A stretch of DNA of 16,019 bases from UBA288 sp964461885 (GCA_964461885.1 CAYWVY010000051.1:1-16019); one strand, 5' to 3'; counted from the stretch's first letter, positions 7,513-15,269 are shown. Notes: generated by a model from the letters alone, not told the origin. Numbers and translations are program-made.

Positions 7513-8376
7513 ATGTACGAGAGCGTCCTGATTCCCTTTGATTTCTCAGATGACTCCCGCTACGCCGTGGAATGCCTGCGAGCACTCCCGGGGATCGACC
7601 GGGTGGTGCTTCTCCACGTCGTCTTCTCCCGGCGTATCAACCCCGCCGATGCCCGTTCAGACACTGCGACAGACTACGCGCGGCTCCGCCTGGAGAAGTT
7701 CCGCGAGAGCGTCCAGTGGGGGGGCATCCAGGCGCGAACCCGAGTCGAGCGGGTCCTGGGAGGCCCGATCTCAGAGGTGGTGAATCGAGTCGCGGCCGAG
7801 GAGGGCATATCCCTTGTCGCTATGGGCAGGCGGGGCCGGGGGGTCATCGAAACCCTGCTCGTGGGCAGCTTTGCGGCCGACATCCTCCGGAACGGCCATC
7901 AGGACGTCCTGCTCGTCCATTCACCCACGGACCCACGAACCCGTGAACCGAAGATGAGCGCCCCCTGCTCCGGCCTCTTCTCCAACGTCCTGGTCTGCAC
8001 GGACTTCTCTGCCCCCGAGATCGCGGCGGAATGCGCTGAAACCTTCCCCCGGGAAGCGCCCCTCACCCTCTTTCACACAGTTGAGACGGGTGAATCCTTG
8101 GAGGAGGTGAGGGAGATCAGCAACGCCGCGCAAGCCCGGCTCGAGGAACTGGAGAGAGCGATCTCCCCCGGGCGCGTGTCCGTCCGCGTCTCCCTCCGGG
8201 TGGGGGACGCCGCCGAGGAGATTGTCCTCTTTGCCCGGGAGAAGGGGGTCTCTTTGATCGTCGTGAAGTCAAGAGGGGACCGGGGTCTCATCCATGCCCT
8301 TCTTGGAAGCACCTCGTCGGCCGTCGTGAGGATGGCCGATCGCCCGGTCCTGGTCATGAAACGTTTCAAACCGTGA
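7513..8376 (+). CDS. Tandem-domain universal stress protein (UspA family)
   Basis: A 287-residue soluble protein with two fused Usp domains, an arrangement that mimics the usual dimer. Domain 1 (about 1-138) starts SVLIPFDFSDDS, with the nucleotide-contact Asp at 10, and has the ATP motif G-x2-G-x9-G-S at G105, G108, G118 and S119. Domain 2 (about 156-285) starts NVLVCTDFSAPE, with Asp at 164. Its ATP motif has lost the first Gly (K252-S-R-G255...G265-S266), so it may bind nucleotide weakly or not at all. The start at 7513 is fixed by GAGGT at a 5-base spacing; the in-frame start at 7480 lacks one. Such proteins bind ATP/AMP and help cells survive stress, often by acting on other proteins. 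Immediately after the stop, a histidine-kinase remnant continues in the same frame, so it is possible that an ancestral neighbour was deleted up to this gene. Confidence 0.92.
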   Translation: MYESVLIPFDFSDDSRYAVECLRALPGIDRVVLLHVVFSRRINPADARSDTATDYARLRLEKFRESVQWGGIQARTRVERVLGGPISEVVNRVAAEEGISLVAMGRRGRGVIETLLVGSFAADILRNGHQDVLLVHSPTDPRTREPKMSAPCSGLFSNVLVCTDFSAPEIAAECAETFPREAPLTLFHTVETGESLEEVREISNAAQARLEELERAISPGRVSVRVSLRVGDAAEEIVLFAREKGVSLIVVKSRGDRGLIHALLGSTSSAVVRMADRPVLVMKRFKP

Positions 8377-8981
8377 AACCCGCTCGTGGAGTCGCTCGCC
8401 GCCGGGCTCGAGGGGGAGCAGGGCGGGGAGGACGTTCGGGTGAGCGAGGCGATCCGGCAGTGCACCCAGATCCTCGAGTGCGTCGCGTGGGTCGATCGCT
8501 ACCGCACGTGCGACCGACCGCTCGAGATGACGGACCTCGACCGCGCGATCCGGGACGGGATCGCCCGCCACCCCGATATCCTGGTCCGGTACGACGGCAC
8601 AACCGAGCGGGTTCTGGCGGACGGGCTCCTCTCCCTGGTCTTCGCGAACCTGCTCGGCGACGTCTGGCGGTACGGAGGGGAGGGTCCGGGCTCAACTGCC
8701 GCATCCTGGTCGAGGCCCGGAACGGCGAGGTGCAGGTCTCGCTCGAGGATGACGGTCCCGGCATCCCGGACCGTGATAAGGAGAAACTCTTCGTGCGTCC
8801 GGCCCGGGACGGGGGCACCGCGGATCGGCCGGGCCTCGGCCTCTCCATAGCGGGCGCGCTGGTCCGGCGGTACGGCGGGAGGATCTGGGCCGACGAGCGG
8901 AAGGAGACCGGGTACGCCCGGGGGACCGTGATCCGGCTCACGCTCCGGCACCCCGTCTCCGATACGGGTTCAGCGGCGTGA
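8377..8981 (+). pseudogene. Histidine kinase remnant (5'-truncated, frameshifted)
   Basis: Two frames together encode the back half of a sensor kinase. The first, in phase with the stop of the stress protein, reads SEAIRQCTQILECVAWVDRYR, which resembles the second helix of a dimerisation domain. It continues through RAIRDGIARHPDILVRYDGTTERVLADGLLSLVFANLLGDVWRYGG. About 8680-8695 the frame changes and continues with LNCRILVEARNGEVQVSLEDDGPGIPD (G1 box DDGPGIP), then PGLGLSIAGALVRRYGGRIWAD (G2 box) and RGTVIRLTLR. Adding one G to the GGGG run at 8682-8685 joins the frames. No sensor domain, phospho-acceptor His or plausible start is present. The N-box reads NLLGDVW where NLxxNA would be expected, so the magnesium Asn is lost. 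The GTG at 8386 has no SD. The 3' end overlaps the convergent mutL stop by 12 bases. It is almost certainly non-functional as a kinase. Confidence 0.75.
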
Positions 8982-10706
8982 GAAGAGCCTTTCGAGCCGG
9001 GCCCGCGAGAAGGTCACGACCGTCGGCCGGCCGTGCGGACAGGTGAGCGGCGCCTTCGCCGCGAAGAGCTGGGCGATCAGCCGCCGTCCCTGCTCGGCCG
9101 TGAGGGGGGCGCCTGCCCGGATCGCGCCATGGCAGGCCACGAGCCGGGTCAGCCGCTCGCGAGCGTCGGGCCCGCCTCCGCCCCCGATCAGCTCGGCCAC
9201 TATCTCGCGCACGACCCCGGGCTCCACCTCGTGGCCCAGCACCACCGGGACGGTCCGGACCGCGTACCGGTTCTCGCCGAACTCGTCGACCGTGAAGCCG
9301 GACGCCGCCAGGGCGGCGCGCCCCTCATCGACCACGGCGGCCTCCTGCGGCGTGCAGGAGATCACGACCGGGACCAGGAGCTCCTGCATTTCGACCGGCC
9401 CCGCGTCCGAGAGCTGGTCGAAGAGTACCCGTTCATGGGCCGCGTGCTGGTCGACCAGGACGAGATCGCCCGAGCCCGTCCGGCCCACGAGGTAGGTCAG
9501 GTCGACCTGCCCCAGGACCTCGACCTCGGGCGTCTCCGGCGCAGGGCCCGCTCCGAGGTCGGCCTGGGAGGTCTGGCGGAGCTGACGGTCGGTCCGCCGG
9601 CCGTACGCCGGGCCGGGTTCGGCGACCCCGAACATCGGGGAGCTGGCGGCCAGGCGCTCGTTGAAGGATGGAGCCGGGGAGACGGAGCCGTGTTCGACCG
9701 GGATCGGCCGAAGAGCGTCGAGCGCAGCCGCAACGGCCGTCGAGACCGCGGAGAGCACCTCGGGCTCGCGCGAGATCCGGACCTGCCTCTTTGCCGGGTG
9801 GACGTTGACGTCGACAAGGGCCGTGTCGAGCTCGAGCGTGAGCACGGCGACCGGGTGGCGGTCGGTCGGGAGCAGGGTCCCGAACCCGGCCTTCACCGCG
9901 CCGGAGAGCGGCGCGCTCTGGACCGTCCGGCCGTTGATCGCGAGAAAGACCTGGTACGGGTTCGGCCGCTGGATCGACGGCGCCGCCACAAAGCCCGAGA
10001 CCCGGCAGAGCGGGCCCGCGCTCTCGACGGGGAGCAGGGCCGCGCCGAGCTCGGGGCCGTGAAGCGAGGCGATCGTCTCGAGCAGGCTTGTCCCCGGCGT
10101 GGAGAGGCGTTTCCGCCCGTTGTGGGCGAGCGAGAACGCGACTTCGGGCCGGGAGAGCGCGATCCGCTCGATCGTGCCCGCCAGGTGGGCGAGCTCGGTC
10201 CCGAGCGACTTCTGGAACTTCTTCCGTGCCGGGGTGTTATAGAAGAGGTCCTCGACGATCACGCGCGTCCCGACCGGCGCGGCCGTCTCGCCCTCCTCTT
10301 CGACGACCCCGCCCCGGACCACGAGCCGGTGCGCGAGCAGGTCGCCCGCCTGCCGCGAGACCAGGGTCAGGCGGCTGACGGCCGCGATCGAGGCGAGGGC
10401 CTCGCCGCGGAAGCCCATGGTCGTGACCGAGGCGAGCTCGTCCGCGCCGCGGAGCTTTGAGGTCGTGTGCGGCAGCACCGCGATCCGCAGGTCCTCGGCG
10501 GGCATTCCCGCGCCGTCGTCCACGACCCGGATCGACGCGATCGCGCCGGCGTGCGACTCCACTGCGACCGCGATCCGCGTCGCGCCGGCGTCGAGCGCGT
10601 TCTCGACCAGCTCCTTCGCCACCGAGGCTGGCCGCTCGATCACCTCGCCAGCCGCGATCTTCGTGATCGTCGCCGGGTCGAGCGCATGGATGGCGCTCTC
10701 CTTCAC
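8970..10706 (-). CDS. mutL: DNA mismatch repair protein MutL
   Basis: A 578-residue MutL, which couples mismatch recognition by MutS to strand removal. The N-terminal GHKL ATPase shows ELVENALDAGAT (E35, N36), DDGAGM (63-68), TTSK (81-84) and GFRGEALASI (98-107). The transducer domain follows (to about 330, including NVHPAKRQVR at 301-310), then a variable Pro-rich linker (about 335-400). The C-terminal domain has the endonuclease-type motifs DQHAAHERVLFD (419-430), ACHGAIRAG (524-532) and CPHGRP (556-561). The canonical motif is DQHA(x)2E(x)4E; here the last acidic residue is Asp430, so nicking activity is likely but not certain. The start is GTG at 10706, overlapping the mutS stop as GTGA. 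A strong SD (GGAGGTG) inside the end of mutS indicates translational coupling. Bacterial-type MutS/MutL occurs in only some archaea and was probably acquired from bacteria. Confidence 0.97.
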   Translation of the reverse strand: MKESAIHALDPATITKIAAGEVIERPASVAKELVENALDAGATRIAVAVESHAGAIASIRVVDDGAGMPAEDLRIAVLPHTTSKLRGADELASVTTMGFRGEALASIAAVSRLTLVSRQAGDLLAHRLVVRGGVVEEEGETAAPVGTRVIVEDLFYNTPARKKFQKSLGTELAHLAGTIERIALSRPEVAFSLAHNGRKRLSTPGTSLLETIASLHGPELGAALLPVESAGPLCRVSGFVAAPSIQRPNPYQVFLAINGRTVQSAPLSGAVKAGFGTLLPTDRHPVAVLTLELDTALVDVNVHPAKRQVRISREPEVLSAVSTAVAAALDALRPIPVEHGSVSPAPSFNERLAASSPMFGVAEPGPAYGRRTDRQLRQTSQADLGAGPAPETPEVEVLGQVDLTYLVGRTGSGDLVLVDQHAAHERVLFDQLSDAGPVEMQELLVPVVISCTPQEAAVVDEGRAALAASGFTVDEFGENRYAVRTVPVVLGHEVEPGVVREIVAELIGGGGGPDARERLTRLVACHGAIRAGAPLTAEQGRRLIAQLFAAKAPLTCPHGRPTVVTFSRARLERLFSRR

Positions 10707-13315
10707 GGTTCCACCTCCTCTTTCAGCCGGTAGAGCGCCTGGAGCGCCTCAATCGGGGTCATCCGGTCGGGCTCGAGAGCCCGGAGCGAGGCCAGCACGG
10801 GGGGCTCGGGCGGCCGTGCCGGGTCGCTCTCGACCGGCAGGAGCATCTGCGTATACCGGACGCGGCGCGGCCCGTTCCCGGGCTCCCTCGCGGCCTCGCG
10901 CCGGACCAGGTCCTCGAGCAGAGTCTTCGCCCGCCCGATCACCGGGCCCGGCACGCCCGCAAGCTCGGCGACGTGGACGCCGTACGACCGGTCCGTCGCG
11001 CCCGGGATGATGGTCCGCGTGAAGATCACTGACGCTCCCGTGTCCTTGACGGCCATATGATAGTTGCGGACGCGGGGCAGATCTTCCTCGGCCTCGACGA
11101 GCTCGTGGAAGTGGGTCGCGAAGAGCGTGCGCGGCCCGCTCTTCCTCTTACCGTGCAGGAACTCGAGGACGGCCCGGGCGATCGCGTAGCCGTCGAGGGT
11201 GCTTGTCCCGCGCCCGATCTCGTCGAGCACGATCAGGCTCTTCGGCGTCGCATGGACCAGGATGTTCGCGAGCTCGAGCATCTCGACCATGAACGTGGAC
11301 TGGCCCGAGGCCAGGTCGTCGAAGGCCCCGACGCGGGTGAAGACCCTGTCTGTGACCCCGATCGTGGCGTGGTCGGCCGGGACGAACATGCCGCACTGGG
11401 CCATGACCGTGATCAGGGCGACCGCCCGCATGTACGTGGACTTGCCGGCCATGTTCGCGCCCGTGATGATCAGGAGCTGCTCACCGCCGGCGTCGAGGAC
11501 GGTGTCGTTCGGCACGAACGGCTCGCTCGACATGGCCTCGACCACGGGGTGCCTCCCGCCGCGGATCCGGGTCGCCGAGCCGCCGTCGACGACCGGGCGG
11601 GTGTAGCGGTGCTCGACCCCGACCTCGGCGAGGGCGGCGAAGAGGTCGAGGAGGCCCGCCGCCCGCGCGGCGGCCTGGAAGACCGGCACGGCCGGGCGGA
11701 GGGCATCGATCAGCCCCTGCCAGACCTCCTGCTCGCGCTCGCCGAGCCGTTCGTCCGCGTGCGCGATCTCGGCCTCTTTCTCGCGGAGGCTGGGCACGGT
11801 GAATCGCTCACCGGTCGCGGTCGTCTGTCGCCGCTCGTACTCGGGCGGGACGTGCCCCTGCTGGGCCTTCGGGACCTCGATGTAGTAGCCGAAGACGCGG
11901 TTGTACCCGATCTTCAGGTTCCTGATCCCGGTCCGTTCGCGCTCGGCCTGCTGGAGCGCGGCCACCCAGTCGCGCCCGGTCGTGGCGAGCCCGCGGAGGC
12001 GGTCGAGCTCGGCGTCGTATCCGTCCCGGATCATGCCGCCGCTCCGGATGACGGCCGGGGGTTCGTCCGCAAGCGCGGCCCCGACGAGGGCGATCTCGGC
12101 GGCGTGATCGCCGAGCTCGCCGATGGCCGCGGCGAGGAGCGCCGGGAGATCAGCGGCGGAGGAGAGGAGGGACGCGAGGCCGGGCAGGGTCTCGAGCGAT
12201 CGCCGGACGGCCGAAAGATCACGCGGCGAGGCGTTGCCGTAGGCGATACGGCCGGCAATCCGCTCAAGGTCGGCTACCGCGCCGAGGCGGCGGCGAAGGT
12301 CGCGGCGGGCGACCGTGCTCTTCGCGAAGAACTCGACCGCGTCGAGGCGGCGGTTGATCGCGACGGGGTCCGCGAGCGGCTGGACGATCCGGGCGCGGAG
12401 GTGCCGGGCCCCCATGGGCGTGACCGTCCGGTCGAGGACCTGGATCAGGGTCGCGCCCTTCTTTCCGTCGCGGACCGGCCGGACCAGCTCGAGGTTCCGG
12501 ATCGTGATGGCGTCGAGGACGGGCGCGGCCCCGCCCACCGCGGCGAGCGAGAGCCCGCCGACCTGCGGGAGGGGGGCGTGATGCATCGCCTCGGCGTAGG
12601 CGAGGGCGGCGCCGGCGGCCGCGACGGCCGCGGGGTCGTCGCTCTCGAAGCTCCGGCCGAACCGGCCGGAAAGATAGCGCGCCGCCTCCGCGCTCTCGAA
12701 CGCGGCGGCGGGGCGGGTGGTGGTGACGGCCTCGAGCGACCCGACGGCCTCGAGCACGGGGCCGTCCAGGGTCTCGGGGACCAGGACCTCCTCGGGCGAG
12801 CGGCGGACGGCCTCGGCCAGCACCGCGGCGCGGGCCTCGGCGTTCGAAACGGCCATGCCCGTGAACTCGCCGGTGGAGGCGTCGAGGACCGCGATCCCGG
12901 TCCGCTCCGGGCCGGGGGCGACGGCCATGAGGTACCGGGCCTGGGGGGCCTCGAGCATGGCCCCGTCCACGAGGGTCCCCGGAGTCACGACCCGGACGAC
13001 CTCGCGTTTCACGAGCCCCTTCGCCTTCTTCGGGTCCTCCATCTGCTCGGCGATCGCGACCCGGTAGCCCTTCCGGACGAGGCGCGCGATATAGGACTCG
13101 GCCGCGTGGTACGGGACGCCCGCGAGCGGGATCCGGTTGCCGTCGGCGTCCGTGCCGCGGGAGGTCAGGACGATGTCGAGCTCGCGGGCGACGGTCTCGG
13201 CGTCGGGCCCGAAGGTCTCGTAGAAGTCGCCCATCCGGCAGAGCAGGAGGGCGTCGGGGTGCTGCCGCTTCGCTGCGAGGTACTGGCGCATGCCGGGGGA
13301 GAGACCGTCGCTCAT
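10703..13315 (-). CDS. mutS: DNA mismatch repair protein MutS
   Basis: A full-length 870-residue MutS of the MutS1 type, the mismatch-sensing ATPase. Domain I has the mismatch-reading Phe and Glu in GDFYETF (F31, E33), followed by RIPLAGVPYHAAESYI (61-76) and the connector domain. The lever/clamp region includes KIGYNRVFGYYIEV (468-481). The ATPase has Walker A GANMAGKST (619-627), a signature-like DDLASGQSTFMVEM (666-679), Walker B LIVLDEIGRGTSTLDG (694-709) and the ATHFHEL His switch (733-739). The C-terminus (PIEALQALYRLKEE) matches the usual end. FYE together with this length marks true mismatch-repair MutS rather than MutS2. AAAGGA lies 5 bases before the ATG at 13315. It is the first gene of a mutS-mutL operon and is divergent from a DNA glycosylase gene. 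Confidence 0.98.
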   Translation of the reverse strand: MSDGLSPGMRQYLAAKRQHPDALLLCRMGDFYETFGPDAETVARELDIVLTSRGTDADGNRIPLAGVPYHAAESYIARLVRKGYRVAIAEQMEDPKKAKGLVKREVVRVVTPGTLVDGAMLEAPQARYLMAVAPGPERTGIAVLDASTGEFTGMAVSNAEARAAVLAEAVRRSPEEVLVPETLDGPVLEAVGSLEAVTTTRPAAAFESAEAARYLSGRFGRSFESDDPAAVAAAGAALAYAEAMHHAPLPQVGGLSLAAVGGAAPVLDAITIRNLELVRPVRDGKKGATLIQVLDRTVTPMGARHLRARIVQPLADPVAINRRLDAVEFFAKSTVARRDLRRRLGAVADLERIAGRIAYGNASPRDLSAVRRSLETLPGLASLLSSAADLPALLAAAIGELGDHAAEIALVGAALADEPPAVIRSGGMIRDGYDAELDRLRGLATTGRDWVAALQQAERERTGIRNLKIGYNRVFGYYIEVPKAQQGHVPPEYERRQTTATGERFTVPSLREKEAEIAHADERLGEREQEVWQGLIDALRPAVPVFQAAARAAGLLDLFAALAEVGVEHRYTRPVVDGGSATRIRGGRHPVVEAMSSEPFVPNDTVLDAGGEQLLIITGANMAGKSTYMRAVALITVMAQCGMFVPADHATIGVTDRVFTRVGAFDDLASGQSTFMVEMLELANILVHATPKSLIVLDEIGRGTSTLDGYAIARAVLEFLHGKRKSGPRTLFATHFHELVEAEEDLPRVRNYHMAVKDTGASVIFTRTIIPGATDRSYGVHVAELAGVPGPVIGRAKTLLEDLVRREAAREPGNGPRRVRYTQMLLPVESDPARPPEPPVLASLRALEPDRMTPIEALQALYRLKEEVEP

Positions 13316-13432
13316 GCTCTTCCTTTAAATATCGGCTCGAACGGATATAACTGCCCCGATCCCGTCATTTTAGGGGACGAAGGCCGAAATCCGTCGGTGC
13401 GGGCGGGACCGGGGTCAATGGGAGGGAGCAGA
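13316..13432. promoter_or_regulatory. Divergent promoter region of mutS and the glycosylase gene
   Basis: These 117 bases separate the two starts and are much richer in AT than their surroundings. On the plus strand TTTAAATAT (13324-13332) is a strong TATA match that predicts a glycosylase transcript start near 13355. On the minus strand CCTAAAATG (13366-13374) or GTTATATCC (13343-13351) could serve mutS with a short leader. The plus-strand box lies beside the mutS SD, so the two genes may interfere or be co-regulated. Confidence 0.55.
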
Positions 13433-14038
13433 ATGCGAACGTTTCAATACGGGGATGCACAGCTGGAGCACCTGCGGAGACGGGACCCCGTCCTGGGCGC
13501 GGCCATCGACCGCCTCGGGAGAATCGAACGCGAGGTGATCCCCGACCTCTTCACCGCGCTCGTGCACAGCATCGTCGGCCAGCAGGTCTCGTCCCGGGCC
13601 GCGGCCTCGGTCTGGGCGAGGCTGCAGGAGTCTCTCGGCGCAATCACCCCGGAGTCGGTGGCCGACGCCTCCGTCGAGGAACTGCGGCGGTGCGGCCTGT
13701 CGGGCCGAAAGGCGGAGTACGTCAGGGGTGCCGCGGAGGCCGTGCTGCGGAGCGAGCTGGACCTTTCCGGCCTGCACGACCTCTCCGACGAGGAAGTGAT
13801 CGAACGGCTCTCGTCCCTGCGCGGAGTCGGCACGTGGACCGCGGAGATGCTGCTGATCTTCTCGATGGAACGGCCGGACGTGGTCAGCTGGAGCGACCTC
13901 GCGATCCGGCGCGGCATGCGGGTCCTGTACGGCCTGGAGACGCTGGAGCGCGAACAGTTCGAACGGTACCGGGCGCTGTACTCGCCGCACGGCTCGGTCG
14001 CGTCCCTCTACATCTGGGCCGTGTCGCACGACCGCTGA
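13433..14038 (+). CDS. AlkA-like DNA-3-methyladenine glycosylase (HhH-GPD)
   Basis: A 201-residue base-excision enzyme predicted to remove alkylated purines, leaving an abasic site. LVHSIVGQQVSSRAA (43-57) matches the N-terminal core of AlkA-type enzymes. LSSLRGVGTWTAEMLLIF (126-143) is the helix-hairpin-helix, and WSDLAIRRGM (153-162) carries the catalytic Asp (D155). YSPHGSVASLYIW (183-195) is the usual final helix. No Cys cluster is present, so it is not an EndoIII/MutY type with an Fe-S cluster. The N-terminal TBP-like domain of E. coli AlkA is absent, which fits the short single-domain 3-methyladenine glycosylase 2 family. The start at 13433 follows GGAGGGAG; a longer start at 13418 would leave that site inside the gene. 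It is transcribed divergently from mutS. Confidence 0.93.
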   Translation: MRTFQYGDAQLEHLRRRDPVLGAAIDRLGRIEREVIPDLFTALVHSIVGQQVSSRAAASVWARLQESLGAITPESVADASVEELRRCGLSGRKAEYVRGAAEAVLRSELDLSGLHDLSDEEVIERLSSLRGVGTWTAEMLLIFSMERPDVVSWSDLAIRRGMRVLYGLETLEREQFERYRALYSPHGSVASLYIWAVSHDR

Positions 14039-14056
14039 CACCCCCGGGCGTCAGCG
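14033..14056. terminator. Inverted repeat holding both convergent stop codons
   Basis: CGCTGAC (14033-14039) and GTCAGCG (14050-14056) form a perfect 7-bp stem with a 10-base loop that itself contains CCCGGG. The left arm includes the TGA of the glycosylase gene and the right arm includes the stop codon of the convergent ferredoxin-like gene, both in the context CGC-TGA. It is a compact candidate bidirectional end signal. Confidence 0.45.
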
Positions 14057-14443
14057 AACCGCGCTCTCCGCCCCGCCCGCGGGGTCCCGTTCGGCCGGCA
14101 CCGGGATCCCGTTCTCCTCCAGGAAACCGATCGCCTGGCGGAGGAGCCCTGCTTCGCCGCGGGCGCGGAGGTGCCCGAGGTAGAACCTCACGGCACCCTC
14201 GCCCCGGGACGCAACGCGCTCCATCAGCTGCGCCTGGTCGAACGCCCGGGCCTCGCACTCCACGACCCCGATCGCCTCCTTGGGGCAGGCGCCGACGCAG
14301 GCGCCGCCCCCGTCGCAGAGCCGCTCATCGACCAGGTGCGACCTGCCGTCCTCGACCTCGAGCGATCCCGCCGGGCAGTCGGGCATGCAGAGACCGCACC
14401 CCGTGCACCGCTGCTCGTCGACCACGATGATTCTCCGTCTCAT
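14051..14443 (-). CDS. Small ferredoxin-like Fe-S protein with C-terminal extension
   Basis: A 130-residue protein. The N-terminal half resembles a two-cluster ferredoxin. CTGCGLCMPDCP supplies C13, C16, C19 and C23 for one [4Fe-4S] cluster. The second motif reads CDGGGACVGACP (C43, C49, C53), with Gly at 46 where the middle Cys would be, so the second cluster is either a [3Fe-4S] type or uses another ligand (C63 is nearby). Some anaerobe ferredoxin-like proteins share this CDGxGxC form. The C-terminal half (about 66-130) is a charged helical region without Cys. The role is probably electron transfer, partner unknown. Its SD is weak. A TATA-like GGTATAACC 35 bases upstream overlaps the end of the SRAP gene, so it may have its own promoter as well as read-through. 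Neighbouring repair genes give no direct evidence of a repair role. Confidence 0.88.
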   Translation of the reverse strand: MRRRIIVVDEQRCTGCGLCMPDCPAGSLEVEDGRSHLVDERLCDGGGACVGACPKEAIGVVECEARAFDQAQLMERVASRGEGAVRFYLGHLRARGEAGLLRQAIGFLEENGIPVPAERDPAGGAESAVR

Positions 14444-14477
14444 GGCGTCCCGTGACCTGAGATTTTTGGTGACGGGA

Positions 14478-14486
14478 GGTTATACC
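14478..14486 (-). promoter_or_regulatory. TATA-like box for the ferredoxin-like gene
   Basis: GGTATAACC on the minus strand overlaps the TAA of the upstream SRAP gene. It predicts a transcript start near 14456, about 13 bases before the ATG at 14443. Confidence 0.4.
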
Positions 14487-15187
14487 TGCCGGTTGCGGCC
14501 GGCGCCCGTGCCGGGGCTCACCGCGTCTCCGAGCGGTTCGACCAGGGACGGGTCGTCCGTCGAGGGGTTGTTGACGCGCGTCGAGACCGGGTACGCCTCC
14601 ATGGCGTCGGGGGGGTAGGGCCCGAGGAGCGCGGGCAACTCTTCTGGCGCCGGCGGCCCGCCGGCCAGCCATCGCTCCTCGTTCTCCCGCCCGAGGATCA
14701 CGGGCATGCGGTCGTGGAGCGGGGACACGGTCCTGTTCGCGGCCGTGGTGACGATCGTGTACGTGGGGTGGGCAACGCCGTCGGCGTCGTGCCAGACATC
14801 GTAGAGGCCGGCGAACGCGAAGAGGTCCGCGTCGCGGAGGCGGACGTAGTACGGCGTCTTCCGGTCGCCGTCCCGCTTCCACTCGTAGAAGCCGCTCGCG
14901 GGCACCAGGCAGCGGTTCTGCTTCAGCAGCCCGCGAAACATGGGCCGCTCGGTAAGAGTTTCGGCCCGGGCGTTGATCGGGCGCGCCGAGCCCTTCAGGT
15001 CCTTCGCCCAGTGCGGCACAAGCCCCCACTGCATCATAATCAGCTCAGTCTGCTCGCGCCACACGACCACGGGCATGGTCTGGGACGGCGCGACGTTGAA
15101 CCTCGAGCGGCAGCCGATGGTCAATTTGTAGACCCTGAACCGGTTGCCGAGGTCGTCCGTGCAGATGAGCGAGTACCGGCCGCACAT
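14480..15187 (-). CDS. SRAP family protein (HMCES/YedK), abasic-site crosslinker
   Basis: A 235-residue SOS-response-associated peptidase (SRAP) domain protein. It starts MCGRYS, so Cys2 is exposed after Met removal and can form the thiazolidine crosslink with abasic sites in single-stranded DNA. Other family landmarks are RFNVAPSQ (N31), WGLVPHWAKD (54-63), INARAET (N72), LVPASGFYEWK (E102) and HDRMPVIL (H158), so every residue of the active site is present. The length is typical (about 220-240). AGAGG lies 9 bases before the ATG at 15187. The family shields abasic sites during replication, which fits the AlkA-like glycosylase 440 bp away that makes such sites. That link is inference. The C-terminal 20 or so residues are Pro/Gly-rich and probably disordered. 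Confidence 0.95.
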   Translation of the reverse strand: MCGRYSLICTDDLGNRFRVYKLTIGCRSRFNVAPSQTMPVVVWREQTELIMMQWGLVPHWAKDLKGSARPINARAETLTERPMFRGLLKQNRCLVPASGFYEWKRDGDRKTPYYVRLRDADLFAFAGLYDVWHDADGVAHPTYTIVTTAANRTVSPLHDRMPVILGRENEERWLAGGPPAPEELPALLGPYPPDAMEAYPVSTRVNNPSTDDPSLVEPLGDAVSPGTGAGRNRQV

Positions 15188-15269
15188 GATACGCTTCCTC
15201 TCGCGCGGACCGAATCAAGGTTGCGGCGACTGCACGGAGTGGGCAGGAGGGCGCGCGGAGCACCGCGGC

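Noticed and set aside
9033..10460. 475-codon plus-strand ORF
   Set aside because: Antisense shadow of mutL with low-complexity charged composition and no domain.
11057..13420. Very long plus-strand open frame (993 codons with the glycosylase at its end)
   Set aside because: The part before 13433 lies antisense to the whole of mutS and is rich in Arg/Gly/Asp/Val, as expected from the complement of GC-rich codons. Only the segment from the SD-backed ATG at 13433 is protein-like.
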